A DNA stretch of 64,000 bases from Rebecca billardiae RCC1528 (lineage: Eukaryota > Haptophyta): contig OZ251243.1 of assembly GCA_965240325.2 (NCBI GenBank), positions 620,001 to 684,000 of the forward strand. Direction: 5' to 3'. Positions 11,101 through 21,345 of this stretch are shown in pieces; within the stretch, counting starts at the first letter, position 1; every line of letters begins with the position of its first letter. Made by a program: the position numbers and the translations under genes. The notes under the pieces were generated by a model that searched no databases, was not told where the DNA came from, and saw nothing but the letters and a program-made list of their open reading frames with translations.

Positions 11101-11540
11101 GCTCGACCGCCGCGCCCAAGGTCGACGATTTCGGGGCGTACGAGCCCGAGCCGGAGAGCCCGGCAGGCAGCCGCCGCGGCTCGGCCAACCCTGGCAGTCG
11201 GCGCGCCTCGACCGCGGCCCCGCCCAAGGTGGACGACTGGGCGGCCCCGCCCAAGCCCGCACCCGCCAACCCCGCCGCCAATCGGCGTGCCTCCAACGCG
11301 AACAAGGTGGACGACTGGGCTACTGAGAGCAAGCCTGCCCCCCCCAAGCCCGGGCGCCGCGGCTCGACTGCGCAGGCAGTCGACTACTGGGAGCGCAGGA
11401 CTTCCGTAGTCGCTGGCGCGCAGCCTGGTGCGGGCGCCCGGCGTGCCTCGCTGGCGCAGAAGGTAGACGACTGGGCCAGCGCGTCCAAGCCGACAGACAA
11501 CGCCGCCGATCACGATGACGGCGGCGAGTTGAGCGCATGA
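8139..11540 (+). CDS. single-domain CatSper-like voltage-gated cation channel with repetitive tail
   Basis: The 1133-residue product has one six-helix channel domain: S1 about 150-173, S2 184-209, S3 214-240, S4 251-276 with regularly spaced arginines (RVARVFRAHRVLRSLRL), S5 294-321, pore 335-360 and S6 366-401. The pore sequence LTLDHGVDV resembles the T-x-D-x-W filter of CatSper subunits and T-x-E-x-W of bacterial sodium channels, but lacks the tryptophan. Such one-domain channels act as tetramers, so a calcium or sodium channel, possibly flagellar, is likely. A helical segment follows (SRRVESIARAHHELHREV). The last third holds about ten repeats of RR[GA]S plus KVDDW/F. I chose the ATG at 8139 because the frame upstream is repeat DNA. 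No introns seen. Confidence 0.8.
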   Translation: MGAPAASELPNGAASREPVAKGSVPLPSLAPEQSGPTDAPAAAESRAQADDTPTRRRRGALARCLTGRRAYRSFTVEEMKRRYLRMLVLVRLLRVRRRFARHVSAEAYASLVLEMHALGWLIALREKSGKAKRRAWVLRRQAELRVFVTSTPFELLSLLFILVNTALIVAQAAFPSRQGSRYYQLGELAQVGCGLVFLLELALRMLAFGPRFFAHFWNLLDLLLILVTLVEWAFIVVLTFQLQARAYTGSRFAGVLALRVARVFRAHRVLRSLRLVDRFPALRAVSDALRRASAAVLWVVLLLVLLLVTYGAAAHLLFSSVAASSPPLDDERWGSLGRAVLSLCHVLTLDHGVDVVRELLEASPSPQWTVLIVAFFASFAVLGAYVAFGVIVAVLVAQLEEISRARARAKEHAWFFRNAGVAPPEDVRGAIYRPRGAPRGGGYYYYDGRAERGAERGAARGAERAERMARLSSSESQLSAMSASTLNSHETSALESPRGESRREPRDSTQSDASAAERGAERAGAQEDGARLSRRVESIARAHHELHREVIALTRTVDDMGEGLSRQLRRVITMLEVGQSAAEMRKHIAEAYGGTAEPPPAAPGEIGGSVVPGPGVRRASMVAATQRSSALPNADVLAAVRRASLAGTASLTKAGNSFSLLAERAKARREQNAQERRDAELLESCGGAAGGAPAASPFKSSLRLTPRATSTDGPASARSVCFGENEVRESEGAGARTDAASAPAVPRVNLSDIAMAEPLPPGRRASPPPSPGGRKPRDSGWKDRMSRESFWELDEQGMSTARLSAREREDSQLSARDRPAADERRGSNAGGKQDDWAAAARRTPAAAAASRPRDDRRGSNANKVDDWAGGSQPAPAEPAADCSTRRASNSHKVDDWAAPPKPTTAAAAVTDGGRRGSSSRAKVDDFDEYEEEAEDASAAEPSRRPSADTRRGSSSRKVDDFAAYEPEQSGSAAGSRRGSAAPAGSRRGSTAAPKVDDFGAYEPEPESPAGSRRGSANPGSRRASTAAPPKVDDWAAPPKPAPANPAANRRASNANKVDDWATESKPAPPKPGRRGSTAQAVDYWERRTSVVAGAQPGAGARRASLAQKVDDWASASKPTDNAADHDDGGELSA
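10610..11500 (+). repeat. coding repeat: about ten RR[GA]S-KVDD[WF] units in the channel tail
   Basis: Ten variants are visible: KQDDWA, KVDDWA (several), KVDDFDEYE, KVDDFAAYE, KVDDFGAYE and VDYWE. Each is preceded 5-10 residues earlier by RRGS or RRAS and followed by a Pro/Ala-rich spacer of about 15 residues. The RRxS part matches a basophilic-kinase (PKA-type) site. The acidic-aromatic part is conserved enough to be a short binding motif. Confidence 0.8.
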
Positions 11541-11679
11541 CCTGGCTGATGTGAGTGATGAGTCTGATGAGTGATGACCGAGTACTGTACTACGTACTAC
11601 TTATAATTAAGAATTAATTAATAAATACAGTCCGCGCGGAATCGTATCGTTCGATCATCCTTATTCTCGAAGCAATAAG

Positions 11680-11680
<1 letters not shown>

Positions 11681-11719
<39 letters not shown>
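11681..11719. repeat. (TA)n tract, left flank of TA-associated element copy 1
   Basis: Perfect TA repeat of about 39 bp, directly followed by the element end ATGTGGGCGGGTTATTGG. Confidence 0.9.
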
Positions 11720-11722
<3 letters not shown>

Positions 11723-12387
11723 GGCGGGTTATTGGCACAATAACTGATTGTCTAAGAGGACGGTGGGAGCGCAATGCGCCGTATGGTATCAACACCTGCC
11801 TGCCAATCGGCCCGAGGCAGGCGGCCGAGCGCAAGTCCGGCTGCCATCTTGGCCACCCTCTTCTCGTGCCACGCCAGGGTCTTTCGAGCCTGCTCTGTGC
11901 GCGCGCACAACGGCCCAGAACTAGCTAACTCGTTGTGCTGCTCCTGAGCTTCGAGCGGGTTGGCATGGTGGCTCTGGACAGCCAATTGGTGGCCTGGATT
12001 CTTTCATCTGGCGCCGAGCCGACCGACGCGGCCCTGTGTCTCTCTCGCTCACGCAGCGGACGACGCCCTTCGTTTCGGAAGCGCCCACTGTCCTGATGGC
12101 TGCAGCTGTTCTGGGCCCGCATCTTTCAGGGCGCCCGCCTCTGCACGATGGTGCCTCGTGCCTCGCTCTTGTGCGGCTTGGCGGCTCTCGAGCTGCGTCT
12201 TCCAAGCTGCAGTCCTGCCGCGCGCTCGGCCTGAGCGGCTGCCGCTCGCACTTTGTTTCCGAGGAACAAAAATCCCTTATTCAATGTATAGAGTCTGGTA
12301 TCTCGCAGCGTGGCTCCGCCCTGCCCGGCGTGTGCCTCGCCTCCTCGCTGCATCTGGATGGCGCAGGCGCTTCGAGGACGGCTAGAC

Positions 12388-12392
<5 letters not shown>
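11718..12392. mobile_element. TA-associated element, copy 1 (non-coding)
   Basis: It begins ATGTGGGCGGGTTATTGG, continues ACAATAACTGATTGTCTAAG, and ends GAGGACGGCTAGACATA. The same two ends occur at 17991 and 18380-18394, around an unrelated interior. Just inside the left end is a conserved hairpin, GTTATTG-GCA-CAATAAC (11728-11744). (TA)n tracts lie on both sides. No coding sequence was found. It is probably a non-autonomous DNA element that targets or generates TA repeats; the superfamily is unknown. Confidence 0.5.

Positions 12393-12451
<59 letters not shown>
12391..12451. repeat. (TA)n tract, right flank of TA-associated element copy 1
   Basis: About 60 bp of TA repeat directly after the element end GGCTAGACATA. 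The DNA to about 12650 stays AT-rich and has no gene. Confidence 0.9.
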
Positions 12452-12453
<2 letters not shown>

Positions 12454-13127
12454 CTACGGTATACCGTATACCGCGTATAATACGTAAGCTATAATCGCGT
12501 ACGTCGCCGTATAGTATTTAACATCGTATCAACGGCGGTAGTTTATATAATATATGTATATATATAATTATACGATGATGATCGACTATTTATTACTACT
12601 AAACGAATAAGATCGACTGCTCATCAAGTCTTAATATATACTAACGACGTGGTATGCAACGGGCGAGCGTCAGAGTCAGCATGAGCAAGCTGTAGCAGCA
12701 AGAATAAGCAGCAGTATAAACCAATAATACTGTACTCTAGGCGGGGGTCCAGCACACCAAAATAAAATCGAACGGAAAAATGCCCTGCGCGGTCGTTTAT
12801 GTAGAACACGGCCTCGGAACGTCGACGCGTACAAGTACATGATGACCAAGGCCGGCGACGACTGCAAATACTTCAGCGGCATCCCTGGGCACCTACTGCC
12901 TCCGTGTGATCAGCATCGGCGACGACTAGGTCCTCACCAGTCACCCGCGGCCAACGCGCTCACACCCTCTGTCTGTCTCCAATCAGTACCGTTCGACAGA
13001 CGAATCAGGAGAGCTGCGCCCTCGTGCCTGTGTCTTTAAATCATAGAATTAGTACTCTGGCTGCCTCAGCCTGCCCGGCTGCTCGCAGCTGCAACTCACG
13101 ACGGCGCGGTACGCCCATCTCGGATCT

Positions 13128-13545
13128 GTGTTGCTCGACTGGATCTCATGCACACCGGGCGTCGCCTACAACTCTTTACCGCCTTCCGCCACTCCTACAG
13201 TCCGAGGCTCAGTACCAGGGGCGCGCGCTTGATGCGTGCCCTGCGCAGTTGTCAACGCAGGCTGCCGACCAGCCCCAGCGAGTCCCGGCGGCACTGGCAG
13301 CACTCTCGGGCAGTGGCACCGCGCCGCAGCTGCCTTGACGAATGACGTGACGACCAGCTGTCTTGACGGCTGCCAGCAAACCTATACCTGAGTTCATGAA
13401 TGAGTCCTCGCTAGCACGTGCGCACGGTCGTCGTCTGCAGCGAGTCTGCAACGCTGTCCGCACCGCTATCATTGTCAACGCTGACGGGGTAGTCGTGAAG
13501 CTGCCCGCCGACGACGTGCAGCGGCTGCTGCAACTCGGGGCTGGC
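13128..13545. repeat. dispersed repeat family A, copy 2
   Basis: It contains the same ordered blocks as copy 1: GTTGCTCGACTGGATCT (13129), TCCGAGGCTCAGTA...GGGCGCGCGCTTGATGCG (13200-13264), and GCTGTCCGCACCGCTA...GTCGTGAAGCTGCC...GTGCAGCGGC (13452-13540). About 170 bp of extra sequence lies between the last two. It ends about 120 bp before the pseudouridine synthase ATG. Confidence 0.6.
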
Positions 13546-13663
13546 CAGGGTAGGGCTGGAGGCTTCGGCGGCCGCCAGTCTGATCACCCGGAGCCCGTTA
13601 TTTAAAGGAGAATTTTAAAAACTCTCTATGGGGTATGGTGCTGGTACTTCTCTAGTTAATTTT

Positions 13664-14920
13664 ATGGCGGCCGCTGCTTGGCGCGCGGCGTTGCTCTCGC
13701 TCGCCTTTCCCGCGCTCGGCCTGCCGCGCGGAGCCGCGCACGCACGGCGTGGCTGGCGTGAGGCGACACACACGCGCCATGGCTGTGCAGTCGCCGCCCC
13801 GCGCGGCGACGGCTTGACCGCGCACGCGATCACGAGCGCGGAGTGGAGCGCCCCTCTCGCCGCGACCATCGCACAGCTGCTCGAAGTGGACGAGGCACGG
13901 GCGGCGTGGTTGTGTGAGCTGGGCGCGGCGTACGTGGGCAGCGAGCGCGTGCTCGACGCCACAACGCACGTCGGCGCCGACGCACACCTGCGCGTCCACC
14001 TGCGCCCCAAGCGGCACCCGGTCGCGACCGCCATCGATTGGCGTGAGCTCATCCTGCACGAGAGTGCCGACTTCGTCGTGGTCGAGAAGCCGCGGGGCGT
14101 GCCCGTGCACGAGACGGTGAGCAACGCACGCGAGAACGTACGCGCATGCCTGGGTGCCGCGCTCGGCGAGGCCTCAGCGTCCGCGCTGCAATGCCCGCAC
14201 CGGCTCGACACGCCGACCCGTGGCCTATTGGTGGTCGCTCGCTCGAAGCGATTTCTTTCGGCGTTCAACGCGCTGCTCCGAGAGCGACGCGTACGCAAGG
14301 TGTACCGGGCACTGTGCGCCCCATCGCACGGGCCGGCCGCCGCGCCAGGGCCCGCGCCGCTGCAACCCGGCCTGCTTCGGCACTATGCCCCGCCATGCAA
14401 ATTCCCGCCGTGCGAGGTCCGCGCCGCGCCGGGCAGTCCCGGCGAGTGGCGTGTTTGCGAGTCCGCTGTCCTGGGCGTGCGCCGCGTGCGCGTCAGCTTC
14501 GAGGCTCGCTCCGCAGCCGTGGCAACTGCGCCCGCGGCGTCGGCGGACGCAACGGACGCGCTGGACGTGGAGATCGAGCTGCGCACTGGGCGCACGCACC
14601 AGCTGCGCGCTCAGCTTGCGCACGAGGGATGGCCCATCCTTGGCGACAGCGTGTACTCTGCCCTCAGCCACAGCGCCGTCAGCGCGGCATGCGTGCAGGC
14701 GAGCGATGCCAGGACTTCGCAGCATGCGAGTGCGGAGCTGCATGTGCCCGCGACGGCGCCCGTGCGCGACGCCGGAGCGCCACAGCCTGACGACGGCAGC
14801 GACGCGCAGGCTGCCGAGCCCTTCTTCGGTCTGTGCGCCACCCGGCTGGCGTTCCAATGCCCGCTGGGCTCCGGCCGGGCGTATGAGTTTGAGCTGCCTG
14901 AGGACCGTGTCTGGCTCTAG
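13664..14920 (+). CDS. RluA-family RNA pseudouridine synthase
   Basis: The 418-residue product carries the RluA catalytic motif HRLDTPTRGLLVVAR with the catalytic aspartate at about residue 182. It also has the upstream motif VVEKPRGVPVHE and the downstream motif LRTGRTHQLRAQLAHEG...PILGDSVY. The N-terminal part (about 60-115) resembles an S4-type RNA-binding fold. The enzyme isomerises uridine to pseudouridine in rRNA or tRNA; the target cannot be told from sequence. The N-terminus is hydrophobic and then arginine-rich (LLSLAFPALGLPRGAAHARRG), suggesting an organelle signal or transit peptide, so a plastid or mitochondrial location is possible. An in-frame ATG at 13628 is an alternative start, but the 12 extra codons look like leader sequence. 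Intronless. Alanine-rich insertions enlarge it relative to bacterial RluA. Confidence 0.85.
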   Translation: MAAAAWRAALLSLAFPALGLPRGAAHARRGWREATHTRHGCAVAAPRGDGLTAHAITSAEWSAPLAATIAQLLEVDEARAAWLCELGAAYVGSERVLDATTHVGADAHLRVHLRPKRHPVATAIDWRELILHESADFVVVEKPRGVPVHETVSNARENVRACLGAALGEASASALQCPHRLDTPTRGLLVVARSKRFLSAFNALLRERRVRKVYRALCAPSHGPAAAPGPAPLQPGLLRHYAPPCKFPPCEVRAAPGSPGEWRVCESAVLGVRRVRVSFEARSAAVATAPAASADATDALDVEIELRTGRTHQLRAQLAHEGWPILGDSVYSALSHSAVSAACVQASDARTSQHASAELHVPATAPVRDAGAPQPDDGSDAQAAEPFFGLCATRLAFQCPLGSGRAYEFELPEDRVWL

Positions 14921-15992
14921 CTGGATAGAGATGTCGAATGCCACCCGCATTGGGCCAACGGAAGGCCAAGGCCATCAGTTGTGCTATTCCGGCGAGGGAA
15001 TTGTCCGCCTATTAGTAGCCACGCTGCACAAAGAGATTAATACGAGCAGGGGAATCGGATAGTATACGAACGCAATCGTCAATAAGCGTCATCAAGGGGG
15101 CTCTTAAATGTCATTCATTAGCAGCTTCCCCCTGCTAAAAGTACAAAATCCCCGACCAGCATCACGCGCGCCAGTATCTTTTTTGATTTTGCGGAGCACG
15201 TGCGCCGCCCCCCCCCGGCTTTCACTCACGCTCAGACCTTTCGGGGGGGGGCGTGCGCCATAATAATAATCCAGCGCGCGTTGCACGGTCCCGCGCGCAC
15301 CGCGACCGCCGCCGCGCGCAGCCGCGCAAGACGTCTGAAGACCGTCAGCGCCGCGACGGGACGCCGCAGGAGTCCGCTGGTGCGCTGCCACTGATCCCGG
15401 GCCGCCTGATTCCTGAAACTCTCAGCGGCGCACCTGCAGGTGAGTGCAGGACTCGGTTTGTTACTCGCTCGTCGGGGCCAAGTTTCGCTCGTCGGGCGCA
15501 TCGGGCTCAGTGCTTGCGACGAAGGCGCCGAGCTGGGCAGGGGGATCGGCCTGCATCGGCGGACCACTCCTCACTAGCTACTAGGTGCACTCTGGCCGCA
15601 GTCACTGAGTCCGCCGCCGAGGACGGAGGAGGCCTGGCGGTCTCTTCGTCTGGCAGTCACTGATCTCTCTTACTCGATCTCTCTCTGAATGAGTCTCTCT
15701 CTCTAGTTCAGAGCACGTCAGCGCCCGCGTGACGCGGTGTGCCCCCCCGGGGCCGGGGCCCCGGCCGCGTCCGCGGGGAGTCGTCAACTCGGTCGCCGGG
15801 CCGGCCACGTGGCACGTTGACGTGCGTAGTTTCAGTTCACTCACGTCACAGTCGTCAGCTGCTGATTCTGCTGCACGGTCCGGGCTCCGGCCGCGGTGCA
15901 GAATTGCATCAGATAAGTTATTAGGCTAGCATAGATCACTCTGATCAGCGGTTCTGAAAATAATAAAAATCGGATTAGTCAGAATTCGTCAA

Positions 15993-16049
<57 letters not shown>

Positions 16050-17990
16050 ACGGCGTGGCAGCAGTCGGACAAGCGTCAGGCTCACGGAGTGCAACAGACA
16101 CATAGATAATAGAATGCGTCCGCGCCTTCCGTCCAGGTCAGACAGTGCGCCACCCGCAGCCCTGCCCCCCTACGGTAGGGGGGCCAAACCGCCCATTTAA
16201 AAATGAAAAGCAAAGTCGCGTCGCATTTTCGCTCCGCCCTCGGCCTTTTAGGGTGGCGCGGAGCCTTTTTCTCGGACCTCGCTCGAAAATCGAGCTCCGA
16301 CGCCTTCGGGCGCTCAGAGCTCGGTTCCGCTCCAGACGAGCGGCCGGAGGCAGTGGACCGCCGCGCGCTCGCGACCTCTGAGACGCCGAGATGGTCTCGG
16401 GTGCGCGCGCGCGTGACGCTGGTGGGCGCTACTGACCCGTGCCTTTGCGCCACCAGCGGCTCACCACCCGCTTCTTGGCCACCTCGCGCCGTGCGCGGCG
16501 CGCGTCGGCCGGCTTGAATTGGTGCGCTGCGTACGCCCGCTACGCTACCGCACGGTGTGGCGCATGATCAACTCGGACCAATGAGATCGATGCTCGGACC
16601 AATCGTCCATGTATGTCTGTGAATGCCCAGCTCGCCTAACCTGCCCTACTGCGCCGGAATCGCCGTCAGCAGACCGGCGCGAGCTCGCGCACAGCACCTC
16701 CGCGGAGCTCGCAACTGTCATGTTCCGCTTGTAGGGCCCGTGTTTGCACCTGCCGTGGCACTTGCGATGGTCAGTACGTTGGGTATGGGTCACATGTGCC
16801 CTCTGATGGCGTCTGGGCGCCTCCCATTCGCCTCTCAGGACGTCGCGGACGTGCTCGCAGGCAGCGGTTGGCTCATTCGACAGGTCCGACGTGCACTCGA
16901 CCGTGCCTGCAAGCGCGCCCCTGTGACGCTCATGCCTGCAGAAGCAGATGCAGATGGGCCCTCATGCACCCTGGTGCGCCCAAGACCGGCGGGAGCGTCA
17001 GAGACCGTCTCAATCTTGACACCTTGCACACGCCGGCGCTTGACGTTGGGCTCCGCGCAGCCAGCCAGGAGCGCCGAACAGCGCCGGATCAGCCTCTGTA
17101 GGCCGAATATCCGCCCCTAAGCCCGGAACTAGCGCGGAACAGGGTAGTGCGTACCTATGTGGACCAATCCCATCCAGCCTGGTTTGGTGCAGACACGCCA
17201 GCCACCGCCTGGAGCAGACGTTTGCTGCCGAATCGCATGCTCGGCACTGTGCCGCACTGCGACGACGACAGATTTGACCTGCCTCGTAGGTCTCGGCCAG
17301 GGAGCGGTGACGGTTGGCTCGAGTGACTTTAAACCTTGACTATGACCGAGAGCACTCCCGGGCTGAGGACGTGGGGCCGGTGCTTTGGGTCTAATATGTC
17401 TGCAATACGCCGTACGCGTGGCCGTATACACAGTCTGAAAACGTATCTCGCAGCTCGAGATCAGATGAGGCTGTATTCATCAGCATGGCGCCTATATACA
17501 CAGTGGGTATGTAACGATCGGTGGCTTCTAGGAAACTACATATTTGACAGCCTGCCAGTACACAGCCTATATCGCATGTTGGGACCTGCTGCTGCTGGGG
17601 ACTCAGAACGATCTCGCTGAGATGCTCTAACAAAGTGAGGTCGACATGGTCTATATGTCACATATAGGACGACCGTTATATGCCGTTTCCAATAAGTTCA
17701 GGCTCATTCTAATAAGTAAATATGCTAGCCGTTACGCCCTATATTCAGGGTATGTGCACCTGATTTTTTTACATGGCCGGCCCAGACCCCTCCAGAGGGC
17801 AAATGATCCAGCCCGAAATCAGCTCTAAACACTCGCTAGGACCCGCGCTCGTGGCCGTCAGTAACGCTACAGTGCCACTTTGGCCCCCCTACCTACGGGA
17901 GCGGGGCCGGGATGGACAGCACCGCCTCGGCCTGGGGCACGCGGCGGCGACGGCAGATGCCGCCGCGGCCGATAATATTCATATATATAT
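14921..17990. other. gene-poor, repeat-rich region
   Basis: I see no convincing gene. It holds a (TA)n tract (15995-16047), an imperfect GC palindrome around 16165-16185 (CCCCCTACGGTAGGGGGG) and short open frames without recognisable motifs, such as 16623-17120. Confidence 0.6.
15995..16047. repeat. (TA)n tract
   Basis: About 53 bp of perfect TA repeat within gene-poor DNA. Confidence 0.9.
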
Positions 17991-18396
17991 ATGTGGGGTT
18001 ATTGGTACAATAACTGATTGTCTAAGAGGACGACAAGAACGCCGGGCGCCAGCGCCGCTCATCAGCCACATCGCCCTCTACCAGACCATCGCCTCAAAGG
18101 GCGCTGCTCCCGGACAAACAGTCTGTCCGGGTTGTTCTGCCGCCCAGGAGATCGGTTTCCGGCGCCGGCCTCTGCCGCCTGCTTCGCCAGGCGCGGCGTG
18201 GGGATCACTCACGCACCGCGTCTCGTCGACGGCGAGCGGCATGCCCACCGCATCTGCTGCCGCTCGCCAAGGCATGAGGACACGTAAATCCCACTGAGTA
18301 GGAACACACGCAGCCGCATCGGCATCGACATGCCAGGCGGCGTGCCCACCTTCGGCCAGCAGTTGGCGTCGGCGTTCACGAGGACGGCTAGACATA
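17991..18396. mobile_element. TA-associated element, copy 2 (non-coding)
   Basis: It starts ATGTGGGGTTATTGGTACAA and keeps the hairpin GTTATTG-GTA-CAATAAC (17998-18014) with the following ACTGATTGTCTAAGAGGACG. It ends GAGGACGGCTAGACATA (18380-18396). Short TA tracts flank both ends. The interior differs from copy 1, and the hairpin loop differs at one base while both stems are unchanged. Confidence 0.5.
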
Positions 18397-18539
18397 TATA
18401 TATATTATTGGCGGTTATCATGCAGTGTCTGACGCCGCCATTCGCCGAATTCGGAATCGGGGCATTCGGGCACTCAGTGGCGCCGGATATCCCGGCGGCG
18501 ATCACGGCCTGTTGCAAATTGAATAAATACCAACAAATA

Positions 18540-18675
18540 TGTGACGGCGACATCCCAGTGGGAATCCGCGTGACGCCCGGTTGGATGCAGAGTGTTCTCT
18601 GCGAGGATGGCGTCTGGACCGCGGGGAACGCGATCGCTGCACCCCTGAGGTTGTCGTGAGTGCAGCAATCCACTT
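18540..18675. repeat. dispersed repeat R, copy 1
   Basis: It shares blocks with 50145-50300: GTGACGGCGACA, CCAGTGGGAATC, ACGCCC-GTTGG, GATGGCG, GCGATC-TGCACCCCT and GTGAGTGCA--AATCCA-TTGCG, in the same order and orientation. By eye it is diverged (about 65-70 percent). Non-coding. Confidence 0.45.
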
Positions 18676-18940
18676 GCGCCAGGCTGGGGCGTGACCTACG
18701 TCGAGAACACTCTGCATCCAAGTGGGCACCCCCTCATGTCCAAGCGGAAGCAGAAGCTCTCCGCGCGCGGTCGACGCGGCAAGAAAGCTCAGAAGGGCTG
18801 GAGCTCAAGATTCAGCGCATGCTGCAGCCCGCAAGACGCGTGAGGAGGCGGGCACGAGGCGCTACGCAAGTCCCGGTCGACCTCGATCTCATCGTCCGAG
18901 TCCTCAGCTCCAGCGCCGGCCTTCCGCTGGAGCTGCGCCG

Positions 18941-19411
18941 TCACGTCGTGCGACGTGCCAGTCGTTGAGCTCGCTGAAGATGGGGCGGGGCGCGCAGGGA
19001 CCGGACATGTTGCGCGGGAGCGCGGCACGGCACGGTGCGCACGAGCACGGCCAGCGACACACCCACACGCGACCCGCCTGGTCGATGCGCAGGTTGTGGA
19101 AGCTCTTCCGGCTTGAGTGCGGGCGCGCTTCTCGTCGCGCGTCGCCGTGTCGATTGTGTCGTACCCCGGAAAGTCGCGGTGATCTCGGCGTAGGGTACCA
19201 CCACACGATCGCGCGTCGTCGCGAGCTGCGCGCGCGTGCGGTTCATAATCAGCTCCGAGCCGCCCAGCTCCGTGTCCATCTGCTTGGCCGTCCCCAGCCA
19301 GCGCGCGATCTCCTCGGTGAAGCTGATAATGCGGGGCGCCCTCCTCGAGCGCCGCCGAGGCCCGAGCGCATCAGCTCCTATGTGCGAATCAAGGCCTATA
19401 TGGCCGGCCAT
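18941..19411 (-). pseudogene. possible coding remnant of unknown family
   Basis: A minus-strand open frame contains a stretch with normal amino-acid balance, unlike nearby chance frames. It runs from about 19337 to 19170 and reads RIISFTEEIARWLG, AKQMDTELGGSELIMNRT, RVVVPYAEITATF. Both sides degrade into arginine-rich residues, and no start or partner exon is visible. I do not recognise the family; it could be one exon of a decayed gene or chance. Confidence 0.25.
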
Positions 19412-19419
19412 GACCGATG

Positions 19420-21345
19420 ATATTGGCCGCTAGGCGGCCATGGCCGATGGTTAGCGGTCGACCATCCATCTCTGGCCGATGGGTATTGGCCGATGGCCGT
19501 CTGGCGGCCGGACCGCCGTACTCGTAGGCCGCGCCGGACCGGGCACGGCCACGGCGCCGGCGCGTGATGGCCGCGTGAGCACGCCGCGCGGGCTGCAGCA
19601 CTGTCCGACTCTGCACGGTCGTAGTTCGAGAGGGCGGCCCCGGGGCTCGGCCGACCCAACTGGTGGACTTGTTGAGCCCCAGTGGCGGTCTCGACCGAGC
19701 TTGGCAGGTGTGTGTGTGTGCCTGTGTGTGTTAATCTGATATACTATATATCAGTTACAGGCGACTATGTCTATTGCGATGTATTTGCCGATTCTGCGCG
19801 CCGGCCCGGCGAGTGAAGGACGCGAGGTGCAGCAGGTGGCGAGCCCGGCGAGACTCCGAGGGCGAGTCAGCGGCCGCACCCGCGCCCGCGACCGCGCCCA
19901 CGCCCGCGTCCACGACCCCTACTTCTCGGCCACGGCTCGCGCTTGCACTGCCAGCAGCGCTGCGGCATCGTCTCACGCAGACCACGTCTGCCGACGCGGC
20001 GACTGCGGCAGCCTCGCGGCGAGCGGACGAGCGGTGGCTGCCGCAGCACAGTAGTCGGCTGCAAGCAGCTTCTGCGACGAGATCATGCCCAGACAGAGTC
20101 AAGCCGACCTCGTTGGGGTACCATACGTTCTGCCCGAGTGGTGAATAATCTTTTGCCGAAAAAGAAAAAGGGATGAATGAATGTATATGATGTATTCATT
20201 TATTCGTCATTTATTCGTCGTAGTCGGCCACTGGCCGATGAACGGGCAAAAGTGGGCATCCTGTGGCCGACGGGTTGGCCGACGCCCGGCGAGGCTTGAT
20301 TCGCACACAGATCAGCTCCGGGTTGACACTGGCTCGCAGAGCGCTTCCTGGACGACCAGCAGCGACGCGTGGCACTCATTGAGCCCGGTCACAACGGGGC
20401 CATCCCAGCCGTGGATGACGCCGGCGGCAACTAGTCTGATGACAGTGAATCCTACGAGTACTATCTCATTTTCTTGCAGCAGTACTGTCCTGTTGAGCAC
20501 CGTTCGGACACTGCGCCGTAAGCTACTACTGATCCTCGACGCTTATACCTCTGGGCCCCGACACTGCTTTGGGGGCGTCTGGGGACTGATCGTGGCTGGC
20601 ACCGAGGTGGTCGACTTCATCTACTTGGCTGGCGCACCTTCGACTCCTCCAATACCCAGTATCAGAAGTACCGCGAGCTCTCGTGGTGGCACTCCGAGGA
20701 GCGCTGCACCGCAAGGCGAGCGTAGACTGCAGATGGTGATTGCGAGCGCGCCCGCGGGCGAGACTACGCACAACTCGAGCACGATGGGGAAGGCGTTGAG
20801 GAAGATCCCGGGCGTTCTCTCGGCCGCAGACCAAAGCATGATTCTCGACCAGATGGCTGAGCGCGCCGACGCGCTCGATCACAACTCGTGTCGGCACTGC
20901 ACGCGGACGGCGTCGACGAGTGTCGACCTGACTGCCGAGCGTGCCGTGACTGTATAGCATGCAGCGTGGCGCACACTCTGTCTAGAACCGTAGGCAAGCG
21001 TCGACGCGCGTCGTCTGGTGCGACGCGCGCCTCCTGAGCGCCTCCCGTGGCCGCCGCCGCAGCGCGGCAGCGGCCATCATGAAAAAAAAATCGCTCGCCG
21101 AAATTCCCCCCGATGTCGCGTTTGGTCTCACTTCAAAATGCAACAAGCCTCACTTGAACTTAATTTAATGAAGACATGATATATACCTTACGACGACAGC
21201 CGCCAACACGCATGAGCACTACACTACTGCTGACTCAGAACATTGAGTCAGGCCGACAACGGCACCGCTGCCACCGACCGCGCCGCGCTGCGACGGTCGC
21301 GGTGCCGGCGCGCCTGCCGCCCGTGGCCGTTCAGCCCGCGCCCGA
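19420..21345. other. gene-poor region upstream of the AP2-like gene
   Basis: No convincing gene. A plus-strand open frame (20181-20957) lacks recognisable motifs. A short coding-like stretch at about 20630-20710 in another frame (WRTFDSSNTQYQKYRELSWW) might be a relic exon. The CCGATGG/TGGCCG words near 19380-19500 form a small degenerate tandem patch. Confidence 0.5.

Noticed and set aside
16623-17120. 165-codon plus-strand frame
   Set aside because: No motif, and no start context or splice partner.
20181-20957. 258-codon plus-strand open frame
   Set aside because: No motif and patchwork composition; not supported as a gene.
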